Assembly: GCA_963281255.1 (NCBI GenBank)
Contig: OY725506.1
Span: 1,407,001-1,471,000 of the forward strand
Source: Aphrocallistes beatrix
Lineage: Eukaryota; Porifera; Hexactinellida; Sceptrulophora; Aphrocallistidae
Direction: 5' to 3'
DNA length: 64,000 nt
The first letter of the stretch is position 1; every line of letters starts with the position of its first letter. The position numbers and the translations under genes are program-made. Below are positions 51,637 to 63,121 of this stretch, one piece after another. The notes beneath the pieces were generated by a model that was not told the origin of the DNA, searched no databases, and worked only from the letters and a program-made list of their open reading frames with translations.

Positions 51637-52098
51637 TACATAGGGTTTCATTTAAACATTGACTCAAGCCCCCCGATGGCAAAATTTGGGTTTTGAGGAA
51701 TAAGGGGTGGCGAGGCCGTAACTGCGTGAGATAGGGTTGTCTGGGAGTATCCTCCCCCTGGAAATAAGAAGGGTTAGGGTCTCTGAGATCGAATCTAGTA
51801 CAATCTGTGAAGCAAAAATGCATTTTTCTGAAATTGTAGCTTTGTGGTATATTTGCATTATCAAAAGCGTTTGTGGCTTGTTAAAAGTTTTAGTATTTTG
51901 CTTACTTACATTTAGTAGTACTGACAGTGCATGTACATTAGGTCATTATTTTAATTGTGAAGTTTCAGTTTTTGTGTTTCAATATTATACAAAATAAACT
52001 AACTTTTTCCAACATTTCAAGGGATGTCAAGGGATGGCGAATGAGATCCAAGGGATGGCGGGAGCCATCCCTCGCCATCCCCTAAATGAAACCCTGCT
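51637..52098. mobile_element. Probable MITE, about 460 bp
   Basis: Inverted ends TAGGGTTTCATTTA and CAGGGTTTCATTTA. The right side has GGGATGGC repeats in both orientations. The target duplication is unclear. Confidence 0.5.
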
Positions 52099-52443
52099 AC
52101 ACGACCGGTTCCAATTTTCACATTTTGTCACAGCACTGGTTGTTGGTATCCATGGTACGTATATGTACTCTTTATATTCTGCGACATGGGATCTAATGCA
52201 GCTGTAAAACCATAGCAATTATTGGTTACCATTGTTATATATATTGAAGTGGTAAAAACATTAAATTCTTATGTGTATATGAAACTTTTGTCAGGATTGA
52301 TTTGCTAATTAAGTGGTGAATTATTGTAATACTTATGTTGAGTATTACAGTTACTAGATGCTAATTTTCTCATATGGTGTATAGAAATGAGGAACATGAT
52401 GTTTATTTTAACATCTTTTCAAATTTTCTTTTTGAAATTTTAA

Positions 52444-52568
52444 CTATAGAATGCCCAGCATTTATATATATTACTTCGCACTTTTATTTATGGCTTCAGT
52501 TGCATAGAAAATGGCTGGGAGACATCCGCGATATCGGGGACACTGTGTCCCCAGTGGGCATTCTACGG
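52444..52568. mobile_element. piggyBac-like MITE, 125 bp
   Basis: TTAA on both sides (52440-52443, 52569-52572), ends CTATAGAATGCCC and CCGTAGAATGCCC (minus strand), and a GGGGACACTGTGTCCCC palindrome near the right end. Confidence 0.75.
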
Positions 52569-52572
52569 TTAA

Positions 52573-55105
52573 ATGGCAGAGGTTATGTTTCACTTTTCAA
52601 GGCTGTATATTCCGATTATCTTTTTGGGAACATTTCATGAATTGATTGTTATTATTTATTTTACAATTTAGCCTTAAATCTAGATTTCGAATGTTATACC
52701 TATATGTATAGAGAGGAGGTTCGGTAAGAACCAAACAATTAGACTTGAGAATAAAGACGCAGTACACCTCCCAATATAATAGGCAGAGAGAGAGGAGGAC
52801 ACATACAAATATAACACAATATATTGGGAACTAACTATAGCAGTCTAATTTATTGAAGAGTAACCAGATTGCTAAACTCATCATGTCTGTACTAAACTCT
52901 GGATGGAAACGAGATATGAGATAAGGTGTAATTCATATTCTAAATTTGTCGTCGGATGCTTACTTAGTCTATCATTTAATAGTGTAGGTTGAAGGGCAGT
53001 GTATCATGGGGGTAGAGCATTCTTGTGATGAACTCTGACTAGCCTACGTCAGATCTACAACGTTGTACCTACTCGATAGTAAATCACATTTGTTGCCAAG
53101 GATTTGATTAAATCAAATGAAGTACAGTGAATTCGTTGAACTCTTAATGCATTATTATATGTTGGAAATTCTTGTAGGATTGGTATCGTAAATTGCGCAT
53201 GCACCGCGAATACAGAACTTACAATAAGTTTCTAACAATTCAAGTTGCATTAATTATTTCATTATTGTAATTGATTAATCGTGAAACAAATGTTAAAAAG
53301 TCCTCGTTTACTCTCGAATCTCAGACTTTAGCAATTATTCATAGAGCAATCTAGCCTACGATCTGTAAATATATCTACTAATACAAATTTAGATCTTCCA
53401 CCTGCACATGTAATATGATCATTGTACAATAGCATTTTTATGAAATTCGCATGATACATGCGGAAGTTCACCAAAGTACATGAAAAGCTTTGTTCTAATT
53501 TCGTTATAATGCTATAGTTGAGAATTTCGCGATAAATTATGTAGAATTAAAAATAGATTCAAATGATTTTCTTAGACTTTAACTCGTGGCATTAATTAAT
53601 ACATTAGTAAATTAATAAAATACTATTTTGTTCTAAATTAGGTTTCAAAATGATTGAAACATTTACAAGTTCATCTTTGTGACAGATAATCTGCCAAACA
53701 ATCTATTGATTAACTCTCAAAACTTTGCATCTGCATAGGTCAGTTTCAAACTTTCAATTAAACCTTGAAGACGTGTTATTTCAATATACTGGTTGCGGAT
53801 GCATTGCTTTATTTTTTGACATTTAACTCCAGTCCATACTGGATCTCCCTCTCCCATTCACTATTCAATGTTTTTATAAACGCTGAATTCTTTCCTAATC
53901 AATGGCGCTGTACGACTTCAACAGTAGTACAGCCATTTCCCGTACTTCTGCGTTACTGCACTAATGTCTGTACGGCCATGCACACCCAGGAAAAATGTAA
54001 AATAAAATAAAAACTATTAGCAGTGACGTCATTTTCACCACTTCTCATGGTTGGATCAAAGTAAAATAGTTATATTATGAAGTTCATATATGCACCGAAG
54101 CATAAGTAGCACAGATAGAAATGAATCAAGGGAAATCAAATGATAAACCTGTATGACACCTGTGCACTACTCAGAACTGCTTGGAGTATGCCTCCATGTA
54201 TCTTATGTTCATTTTCAGATATCATTACAATGATATCAAGATTATTCTTTCACACTGCAATATGGTGTTATTATTTCCCAGCAGTTGAACAGTGCATGTC
54301 CCAATACGATTTAATTATGAATTACTCTCTCTAAATGGATTCCATCTCAATATCCATATACACGTAAAGTCTGTCTCGTTTCATTAGAGAATCCATTTCG
54401 AGAGTTCTCATCAAATCTAATCGCATGTTTTAATTATATTGTAACGAGGTGGATTTGTAGATCCGATAAGTAATATACCCCTGTAATATTCTCAATTTCT
54501 CTTAATCAAACTATTAATTAATATGGAAAAGTTAGGTGCCTGAATTATTGTACGATTCCTGTGTAGACATTACATTGCGCGATAATTTTGCTATATAGAG
54601 CCTCGAACATATAACTAGACTTGTGAACAATTCTTGAATCATCTCCATATACGAATCGACATCCTAATTCACACAGGAGTGAAAAAAAGATTTCAAGTGG
54701 CACTCTTCATGATATGGAGATGATGCTATTGTAAGCTCGTGCACGCAGAGTTCCCCAGGTGCAGGCATAAGTCGAGTTCTCCAGACAGAATAGTAGGTCA
54801 TAATATGCAACCAAGAAAATCTTCAAACTGTTCCTTACTATCGCTTTAACACTTCGATTATAATAGTCACTTTTAAACGATTTTTTAATTATCAACTTTG
54901 AGATCTCCCTTCTACTTAAAATACAATCTGTAAATGCGTAAAAATGTCTGTATACTATGCAGTAGTAAGTTTACATAGTGATAACTCATTGAATATTCAT
55001 TTATTTTTAAATCTGCTGTAATAGAGACATTCCCATCCCGCATGTTTGTGACACACTAACTTCTATTTGCGTATTTGTGTGTGCAGTTAGCAGTGCCAGA
55101 TTAGA
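52573..55105. other. AT-rich intergenic DNA
   Basis: About 2.5 kb without a recognisable gene; open frames are short and unlike proteins. TTTGTGTGTGCAG at about 55072-55084 looks like a splice acceptor just before the next gene, so its 5' leader may come from an upstream exon. Confidence 0.4.
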
Positions 55106-55972
55106 ATGGCTTCATGTTCCATTAGAGAGGAGCTGACCGCACAGTATCCCACGTGTATTGACTACACTGCGATGAGTTCCCCGAAAGTCAGAGCGATACC
55201 GCTAACAACTCATCACAGAAACCTAACCTCCAACCTGAGATCGATACACGAGGATGAAGATAGGGAATTGGTGCATGTTATGAAATACAGAGACAAAGAA
55301 ATCGATGTTTACGACTATCAAGGACGTAAATTGTTTAGTTACCCGAACAAGAATATTAATTATTTTAGTCCAAGAGGTATGTGCATTTGCAACAATATCG
55401 TATATATCACAAGCCCCATGATCAATGAGCTGCTCCTATTCACTACGGAAGGAGATGTGATCACTCTGTATAACGACAGAATGCAGGGAGGAGTGAAAAC
55501 CGCTTTGACACGTCCTCGGGGAGTTGTGTCGGATGACAACAATAACATATATATATGCACTGCCCATGCAATTGTCGTAATGGATTCCGCATTACCAGTA
55601 TGCCGAAACCATGTCATTCATAATGCGAAGCCGAAAGAGATTAAATTATTCAGGGGAGAGATATTCATTCTTTGCTGGCGACAACCTGGTGTATCCATCG
55701 ACATTCTCTCTCTATCTTGTGACCTGATTAGATCGATCTACCTTAGTGGATTTAAAAGCGGAATTAAACCTTGGTACTTCGATATAGACCATTATGGAAA
55801 CTTTGTAATTCCGAAACTAAACTTGAATCGTTTATATGTGTATTCAAAAGATGGGAAAATGATAGTGAATCAGCCTCTTTCGCTTGTACAGCCCAGAGGA
55901 ATCAAACTACTGAACAACAAGAGAAGCATTGGGATATCTAGCTGTTCTCCGTTTGGATTCTGTATTTTCTAG
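55106..55972 (+). CDS. NHL-type beta-propeller protein, 288 aa
   Basis: Single frame from ATG 55106. After about 55 residues it shows NHL-like blades: VYDYQGRKLFSYP, FSPRGMCICNNIVYITSPMI, TRPRGVVSDDNNNIYICTAH, KPWYFDIDHYGNFVIPKLNL with YVYSKDGK, and VQPRGIKLLNN. There is no RING or B-box. It resembles the C-terminal part of the TRIM protein at 59925-62198 in style (DNIYIC), suggesting a propeller-only relative of TRIM-NHL proteins. Such propellers bind protein or RNA. Exact partner unknown. Confidence 0.65.
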   Translation: MASCSIREELTAQYPTCIDYTAMSSPKVRAIPLTTHHRNLTSNLRSIHEDEDRELVHVMKYRDKEIDVYDYQGRKLFSYPNKNINYFSPRGMCICNNIVYITSPMINELLLFTTEGDVITLYNDRMQGGVKTALTRPRGVVSDDNNNIYICTAHAIVVMDSALPVCRNHVIHNAKPKEIKLFRGEIFILCWRQPGVSIDILSLSCDLIRSIYLSGFKSGIKPWYFDIDHYGNFVIPKLNLNRLYVYSKDGKMIVNQPLSLVQPRGIKLLNNKRSIGISSCSPFGFCIF

Positions 55973-56235
55973 CTGCTATTCTATGGTATAATAAGTCGGC
56001 CAGTGTTTGAAGAATTCTCTTACTTTTTTGAAGATTTATTAAATCCTATTGAAGTTCTCAAAATTTTGTACCATCTTTCTCTCACTCGTTTTACTTATGA
56101 TTCATAATTACAGGAAAATATTAAAGCAATTGCACGCCCTAACTTTTAGTGCAGCTCCATAGGGAGATGTTCTTATGGCATTGACGGCGTACAACGTTCG
56201 TCCGTAAGTAAGTACGTACGTACGATCCTGTGACA
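55973..56235. other. 3' flank of NHL gene
   Basis: Non-coding, nothing recognised. Confidence 0.35.
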
Positions 56236-56407
56236 AGACTGGAGTCTCCGAAAAGCGGACAACCCCTCTATAACGGGCGAACCTCGTGGCATGGAATGAA
56301 TTTACCATCTACGTATGTAATAGTTAAGCACTCTCCGAGAAGTAGACATCTCTCTACAGCGGACAAAAGTCATGCTCCAATGTGTCCGTTATTCGGAGAT
56401 TTCACTG
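56236..56407. mobile_element. Pogo/Tigger-like MITE
   Basis: Right end CAGTGAAATCTCCGAATAAC (minus strand) and left ACTGGAGTCTCCGAAAAGCG are inverse relatives, with repeated CGGACA motifs and a TA at the right. Typical layout of Tigger miniatures. Confidence 0.65.
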
Positions 56408-57294
56408 TATAACATTCAAATTGTACCAAACTTACATATACGTAGGATCCATTTCTGGTGTAGATCTGCATTATGATGTATATATTTTCCTCCGAATTCC
56501 ATTACTTAGATTTTTAATAGCGTATGTATATTCAGATTTCAACATTCTCACTACAAAGCTGTGTTTAAAGGTAGTAATGAGAGCTCAACAGCTAGTATAG
56601 CGGTATTTTAGAATCTTATGTTATAATTTGAATATTGGAGTTCACATCCTTATACAAACGATTCTAGTTGCTGTTCTAATTACGTAGTTGTACATCGATC
56701 TGTCGGACAGATTTTTAATTTAGACCAAAGCGAGTACAGTTGTGTGTTAACACTGTGAAGTAATATGACTACATTTAAAATTTACTCATAGTTCCCTCAC
56801 ATACCGCATTCACGATGCATTTCAGCATAAGAAATCAATCAGTGGAGTGGGGTTTGTACAAAGTGACACAATTTATTCTATGAATAGAGGCTAATTGCTA
56901 AACTACAATAAAATGCAATGTCTCGAAATCAGAAGATTTCACTTACATACAGCAATATCTTCCATGATAAAACCCTAATCAGTAAGTACATTAGATTTCA
57001 TGTTTGCATAATTATGAATCTATTCCCTAATATTTGGTCAAATAAATTGTCGATGATAATTTTTTCAACAAATGAATAGCATTGTTATTTTTTGTACATT
57101 TGCTTTCTACTTTACACAAATAATCTAATGTGAGGATTTTTACCTTTGACAGGAAAAATTATTACAATTTGTAAAAATAATTATACAACTCTCAAAGTCA
57201 ATAACTTGTGTTATAATTTCATATTAGTTCATACATTTGAATATACTTAATCAAAGATATGCAATCCCAAATATTCGATTGGATTTGGTACATA
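56408..57294. other. AT-rich intergenic DNA
   Basis: No gene or repeat end recognised. Confidence 0.4.
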
Positions 57295-57604
57295 CCGTAT
57301 TTCCCTGAATAAGCGCCGGGTCTAAAGGGTGAGCGAATAAGCGCCGGGGCATTTTAGTTCTCTGAACATCATATCAAACTAGTATTCTCAGTAGTGGCAT
57401 AGATACAAGTGCTTTTTGAAACATTACAATATCCTCTTTTAATAAAACTAACATTCTCAGTTGTGTCAAAAATAAAAGTGCCAGTCAATGTAGTAAACAA
57501 AAAAAGAGTGCAAGGTCAAAAATAGCGGATGAAAAAAATAAGCGCCGGGTCTAAAGGGTGAACGAAATAAATAAGCGCCCGGGCGCTTATTCGAAGCAAT
57601 ACGG
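57295..57604. mobile_element. Tc/pogo-like MITE with AATAAGCGCC ends
   Basis: Ends CCGTATTTCCCTGAATAAGC and CCGTATTGCTTCGAATAAGC (minus strand) flanked by TA. Motif AATAAGCGCCGGGTCTAAAG occurs twice inside. Confidence 0.8.
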
Positions 57605-57705
57605 TACTACTTATTTTTAATTAAACATTCCTTCTCAATAATAACATTCGTCCTGACTAGTACTTAGCATGTTTCGTATTGCGTAAATTGCGTAAATATT
57701 ACTAT

Positions 57706-58583
57706 AGAATCTAGATAGTATGACAGTCTGGAATTTAGATAGTATGACAGTCTGGAATTTAGATAGTATGACAGTCTGGAATTTAGATAGTATGACAGTC
57801 TGGAATTTAGATAGTATGACAGTCTGGAATTTAGATAGTATGACAGTCTGGAATTTAGATAGTATGACAGTCTGGAATTTAGATAGTATGACAGTCTGGA
57901 ATTTAGATAGTATGACAGTCTGGAATTTAGATAGTATGACAGTCTGGAATTTAGATAGTATGACAGTCTGGAATTTAGATAGTATGACAGTCTGGAATTT
58001 AGATAGTATGACAGTCTGGAATTTAGATAGTATGACAGTCTGGAATTTAGATAGTATGACAGTCTGGAATTTAGATAGTATGACAGTCTGGAATTTAGAT
58101 AGTATGACAGTCTGGAATTTAGATAGTATGACAGTCTGGAATTTAGATAGTATGACAGTCTGGAATTTAGATAGTATGACAGTCTGGAATCTAGATAGTA
58201 TGACAGTCTGGAATTTAGATAGTATGACAGTCTGGAATCTAGATAGTATGACAGTCTGGAATTTAGATAGTATGACAGTCTGGAATTTAGATAGTATGAC
58301 AGTCTGGAATCTAGATAGTATGACAGTCTGGAATTTAGATAGTATGACAGTCTGGAATCTAGATAGTATGACAGTCTGGAATTTAGATAGTATGACAGTC
58401 TGGAATTTAGATAGTATGACAGTCTGGAATTTAGATAGTATGACAGTCTGGAATTTAGATAGTATGACAGTCTGGAATCTAGATAGTATGACAGTCTGGA
58501 ATTTAGATAGTATGACAGTCTGGAATCTAGATAGTATGACAGTCTGGAATCTAGATAGTATGACAGTCTGGAATCTAGATAGT
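57706..58583 (+). repeat. 24-bp minisatellite, 36 perfect-length copies
   Basis: Unit ATGACAGTCTGGAATTTAGA plus TAGT repeats exactly 36 times from 57720 to 58583, with a partial unit before. The only variation is T or C at one position (AATTTAG / AATCTAG): C at 58191, 58239, 58311, 58359, 58479, 58527, 58551, 58575 and in the leading partial unit. One frame is open throughout (MTVWNLDS repeated), but there is no gene context, so it is not called as coding. Confidence 0.95.
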
Positions 58584-59924
58584 ATGCCGTTTTGTGACTA
58601 AAATTTCCCTACATATTGCTCAAATTCATAGTAGACACAATATTTTGCAAAAAGTTGAAGAGTAATAGTAGTTAGATCAGAATTTGGGTATACCGTATTA
58701 GTAATTAGATTATATTTATTGCTTGGCACCATAATCGAACAACTTAACCAAATATATTCTTTTAAATTTCTCCATTAAGATATTTCCGATTGGATTAAAT
58801 ACATTTAATAAAATTATTCTACAAGAAAACTGCAATCCATCAATTCCGAATTTCACCAAATAAGCAAAATGCTGATATCCATAATTAATACGGAAGTTAG
58901 TAGATAATATTAGGATCGTGATAGTACAGGGAAGCAGGATCTTTGAACCTGATTTATAAAGTTGAAAGAGAAAAGCTAAAATTAAAGTTTAATATCGCAC
59001 TTAATGATAAGGCTTGCAAACAGGATCAGTTGCAGAGAATGTAGTTTAATTAAGTAAAGAGAAATTTACTCTCATGTTTGTACTCCAGATCATCTCACTA
59101 TTATCATATGGCAATGACTAGTAATTTATTGTAAAATAAGCTTCTACTTTTGATTAGGACTATCGCTATATAGAGTTGTAGTAATGCCTTATTCTCAGTT
59201 TGTTAATTCATGTGCGCCAACTCCATGCATCATCTAATTATAAGTTGGATGATGGAAGCGAGACAAATTATCGCTCAATTGAGAATTACCTTGAAATCTG
59301 GATAAGATTTTGGAGTTTTAGGCAAGTGAGAAATCGATGTCTCTTAGCTCTTCACGTGATCTAATCTGGGTTCTCGGATGATGGCAAAGACGCGAGGCAA
59401 ATTATATCCATCCGATTGAGAGGTTAGGATTTATTATACAAGTACTACATATGCCCCGAAACGCTTATTCAGAGAAGGGTGAAAGATCTAAATTGGAAAT
59501 AGTGTAATTTATTTATAAACCTGTACTTTCTTGCTTATTTAGTACAAATACAACAACAACGAAAATGTACAGTAGTATATTAAAATTTGGCCACTAAACA
59601 TGTCTAGTTCAAGCTAAAATATATTCTACATTCTAGAATCTGTTTGCAGGTTCTAAGAATGATCAGTTGCAGACGTCAGCTTCACGAATATAAAACTAGC
59701 CATGTTTTAAACTAACAAGAGAACGGGACCAGACTGACTTTGAAGTAGGAACGATCTAGGTTTAATTTACAAGTAAGTAACATATCGTGTTGATTATGCA
59801 ACCAACGCAAATAATGCTGGTTGTACTGTTGTGTTGCAGTCTGTACACATGGATCCGACTACTATAAATACAATGCAGATATTAAGTAAATAAAATCAGA
59901 TTAAATACGAATATTAATATCAAC
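58584..59924. other. Upstream region of the TRIM gene
   Basis: Non-coding, AT-rich. A possible splice acceptor (GTTGTGTTGCAG, about 59828-59839) lies about 85 bp before the start codon and may end a 5' leader intron. Confidence 0.4.
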
Positions 59925-62198
59925 ATGTCAGATGAAATCAATGAAACGAGATGTAGTCTTTGCAAAAATGCATACACAAATCCCAAACTGCTCCAGTGTT
60001 TCCATGTTTTCTGCCATGAATGTCTACACAACACACATGATTCACGGAATAACATTCTCAGATGCGAAACCTGTAATGAAACGTTCAACATGACTAATCG
60101 AGACATCGACGGGCTGCCTAAACATCTACCATACGCAACCATTACAAACGTTCAGAAATCTTTGGAGAGGATAACGAGTGACCCCGGTTCCATACTCTGT
60201 ACGAGCTGCATTCATGAAGAGATTGGATCGGGACCATCCAAAGCCGATGCCTACTGTAATGAATGCCAATCTTTCTTCTGCGATTTCGATAAAAATTTAC
60301 ACCAACGACACGAACCCACTCACATAATAACGTCATTAGAGCAGATGGCGTTCAAACCCATATTTTCTCAACTTCCTACCAATCCAACCATTTACTGCAA
60401 GAAACACGAAAAACTTGAAATCAGGTTTTACTGTGCCAAATGCGACGTTGCATGTTGCGAATTTTGCGTCACGATCGATCATCAGCAGCATAAGGTTAAG
60501 AAAGTCGAAGATTCAGAAGAGGTAATGCTGAACAAAATAAAAAATAATTTCCAAGCAGCGAAACAAATGAGCGATGAAGTTTCGGTCCATTTACCGGGGT
60601 ATACCGAAGAATTAGGGCATATTTCTCGTGATAGGGAAGACACCGTGAACAAGATGAATCGCTATTTCGAGGATGTCCAAAGTAAGCTAGAGGCTAAGAG
60701 AAAGCAATGGGAAATTAAAATATCTGAGTTTTACGATAATCAGCACCAAATAATAAACAATTTAGTGGAAGCGATGAATACCTTTCAAAGCAAAATAAAC
60801 CATGCAGAAAATCACTTCACTTCATCGTTAGAACGCTTTCCACCGTACTATCTTTTCTCACTTTCGAATGAAATTAATTCCAGATTAAAGTCCATCAGAA
60901 ATTCCATTCCAAAAAAGCATTTGAAGGTTCAAAAAATTGATTTCAGGATTCCATTAACTGAATTAAAGGACATTGAGAACAAAATCGCAAACTTTGGACA
61001 TATTTCGCGGACTACGATCCCGGATTTTAGTAAGGCATCTGAAATCACTGTTGGGTCGAATTTCGGCAAAAGTGATGATGTCAAGGTCCATTGCATTACA
61101 CAAGATGAGAATAACCTGAACGTATTAGTATCGGAGAAAATAAACGAGGGAAGCACGGCATCACACCAGATTCAAGTCATTGACTCGTCTCTTCGCAGGG
61201 TAGAATCTATAAGCCACTCGGTCTCGATGCATTCTCCCGCACAGATGACAAAAATGACTTCCGGTAATATCCTAGTTACTGATTCAATCAATAGGAATGT
61301 GGTCATCTTGAATGGAAACGAAGGAGAATCAAACAAATTACAAGCGGAAGAAGATAATTTGTCCCTATTCGATCCTAGTAGCATTTCTATTGTAAAGCAT
61401 GGCGAGGAAAAAAATCAAGTAGTCGTCTATAACAACACCGCTGGTGAAATCAACGTATTGAGCGAACAATTGGAAATAAAGAAGCAGATACATGTGAGAG
61501 AAGTGGTTGAGCCTCGGAGCAGAAAGAGTTCATGGAGTAGTTTGAGTTCTGCGGGCAGTTCTCGCTCTAGCTCCAGGTCTGGGTCGCGTTTGAGTGATGT
61601 CAGCTCACCGGATTCAGGTTTTTCAAGTGGTGGAAGCAGTCCGGTATGTACAGGAACGTATTCTACTGTGAGTGTTGATTCTGCGGTAAAGAAGATACAG
61701 AAAAAACCTTCACAGTCCTTGGCAATCAACTCGAATAATCAAATCATAGTTGCACATGAAGATGAGGCTACCTACACTACCTACGACCTATCTGGTACAA
61801 AACTTAACGACGTCGATTATAAAAAGTATCTGCAAAGCAGGAAGATACCATTAATACGTACCAACAGCAACAATAATGCTTCAAGCACCAACCTGAGTTT
61901 CAGGAGGACAAACAGTGCAAAGAGGGAATACTCTCCTTTGTTGAGATCAAGTTCTGGAAGGAATTCACCAAAAATCAACAAGAAAACTCGTACGCTGATA
62001 ACAACCGACAAACTCGACAATATTTACATCTGCAGAAATAAACAAATTTTGACTTTTAACGCAGCGAACAGTTTTCTAAGAAAAGATGAACTCCCAGAAG
62101 AAATTGATCCGGTCTCTTTCTTGATCAATCCTTTCGGAGAAGCCTATGTCCTCTCTTCCAACGGACAGTTACACCTATTCGGAATACAGTATACTTAA
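59925..62198 (+). CDS. TRIM/RBCC protein with NHL-like C-terminus (757 aa)
   Basis: Full tripartite motif: RING C3HC4 (Cys10, 13, 25, His27, Cys30, 33, 47, 50), B-box 1 (about 92-133), B-box 2 (158-190, CKKHEKLEIRFYCAKCDVAC) and coiled coil (195-325). Then a region with propeller-like blades (about 375-520), a Ser/Arg-rich segment (529-585, SRSSSRSGSRLSDVSSPDSG), and further NHL-like strands to the end (TTDKLDNIYICRNKQILTFN). By family, a RING-type ubiquitin E3 ligase that dimerises through the coiled coil; the target is unknown. The Ser-rich stretch interrupts the propeller and may be a phosphorylated loop. Single exon from the ATG at 59925. Confidence 0.85.
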   Translation: MSDEINETRCSLCKNAYTNPKLLQCFHVFCHECLHNTHDSRNNILRCETCNETFNMTNRDIDGLPKHLPYATITNVQKSLERITSDPGSILCTSCIHEEIGSGPSKADAYCNECQSFFCDFDKNLHQRHEPTHIITSLEQMAFKPIFSQLPTNPTIYCKKHEKLEIRFYCAKCDVACCEFCVTIDHQQHKVKKVEDSEEVMLNKIKNNFQAAKQMSDEVSVHLPGYTEELGHISRDREDTVNKMNRYFEDVQSKLEAKRKQWEIKISEFYDNQHQIINNLVEAMNTFQSKINHAENHFTSSLERFPPYYLFSLSNEINSRLKSIRNSIPKKHLKVQKIDFRIPLTELKDIENKIANFGHISRTTIPDFSKASEITVGSNFGKSDDVKVHCITQDENNLNVLVSEKINEGSTASHQIQVIDSSLRRVESISHSVSMHSPAQMTKMTSGNILVTDSINRNVVILNGNEGESNKLQAEEDNLSLFDPSSISIVKHGEEKNQVVVYNNTAGEINVLSEQLEIKKQIHVREVVEPRSRKSSWSSLSSAGSSRSSSRSGSRLSDVSSPDSGFSSGGSSPVCTGTYSTVSVDSAVKKIQKKPSQSLAINSNNQIIVAHEDEATYTTYDLSGTKLNDVDYKKYLQSRKIPLIRTNSNNNASSTNLSFRRTNSAKREYSPLLRSSSGRNSPKINKKTRTLITTDKLDNIYICRNKQILTFNAANSFLRKDELPEEIDPVSFLINPFGEAYVLSSNGQLHLFGIQYT

Positions 62199-62702
62199 TC
62201 CCTTCTTATTTAAACTAATGATGATGCCATTGACTATTTTGTCAGTTCCCCAACGTATAATGTACAATCTTAAAATAATTAAATTACTATCCATATTAAT
62301 ATATGACATTTTACATACATAATGGGCATTGGGGAAGAGTTCGCATCACAAGGAGTATTGCGACTTCACTGAACCAGTTCTGATCACATTTTATAAAAGG
62401 TGAGGTCCCTATCCCCATCGCTCCCCTATTCTAGCATTTAGGAGTACTTTCTTCAAACAAGTGCTATTGAAACTCTAGCCAGATGGCATCTGCAACAATT
62501 TCCACTTTTAAATTAAGAAAAAAAGTGCAAATACGTATATACATTTCATAATTTTAAATGAAATATTTGGAATTTAGGTATTTAAGTACTTAGTATAAAA
62601 ACAGAAATTTAAGGTAAATACTTACGTCGATTTGTAAAAAAAAGTTATTTAAAAATACCAATTCACATCCAATGCTTAATTTGGGATCAAGCTGGGCTGG
62701 GC
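62199..62702. other. 3' flank of the TRIM gene
   Basis: Non-coding; poly(A)-like AT tracts only. Confidence 0.35.
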
Positions 62703-63121
62703 ATAGGCGGAAAGTTTTGTCAAAAATCCATAATATCTGGGGGGGCGACCCACTCACAAACTAGTATACATTTTTTGGCTCATGTATATTGTATTTGAAT
62801 CAATTAGTTTTTTAATTAAGCAATACTATGTTGATAGTCAGGTAATTAATATGTGATAAGCACAAATGATGTACACATTGTAACACCTCATGGGTAGGTA
62901 TTCTAAGATGAATATTATGCAACTCAATTAAAAGGGATGACATAAAATCGAGGTGACACAATAACGATCATTGAGTTATTCATTTTGGTAGACGAAATTG
63001 TTGTGAATAAAATTATGGTAAAGATGTCGTTAAGATCTCAACATCACAAATTAAACAAACCGGTTTGCAATTTCCAAATCTGGGGGGCGCACCCCCCCTT
63101 GCCCCCAAACTTTCCGCTTAT
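62703..63121. mobile_element. MITE with GGCGGAAAGTTT ends
   Basis: Inverted ends ATAGGCGGAAAGTTT and ATAAGCGGAAAGTTT. Subterminal CTGGGGGG motifs occur on both sides. Flanks share GGGCTGGG (left 62694-62701, right about 63123-63130), a likely target duplication. A solo end is at 16100-16150. Confidence 0.7.

Noticed and set aside
57720-58601. 293-codon frame of MTVWNLDS repeats
   Set aside because: Produced by a 24-bp satellite whose length is a multiple of three; there are no flanking coding features.
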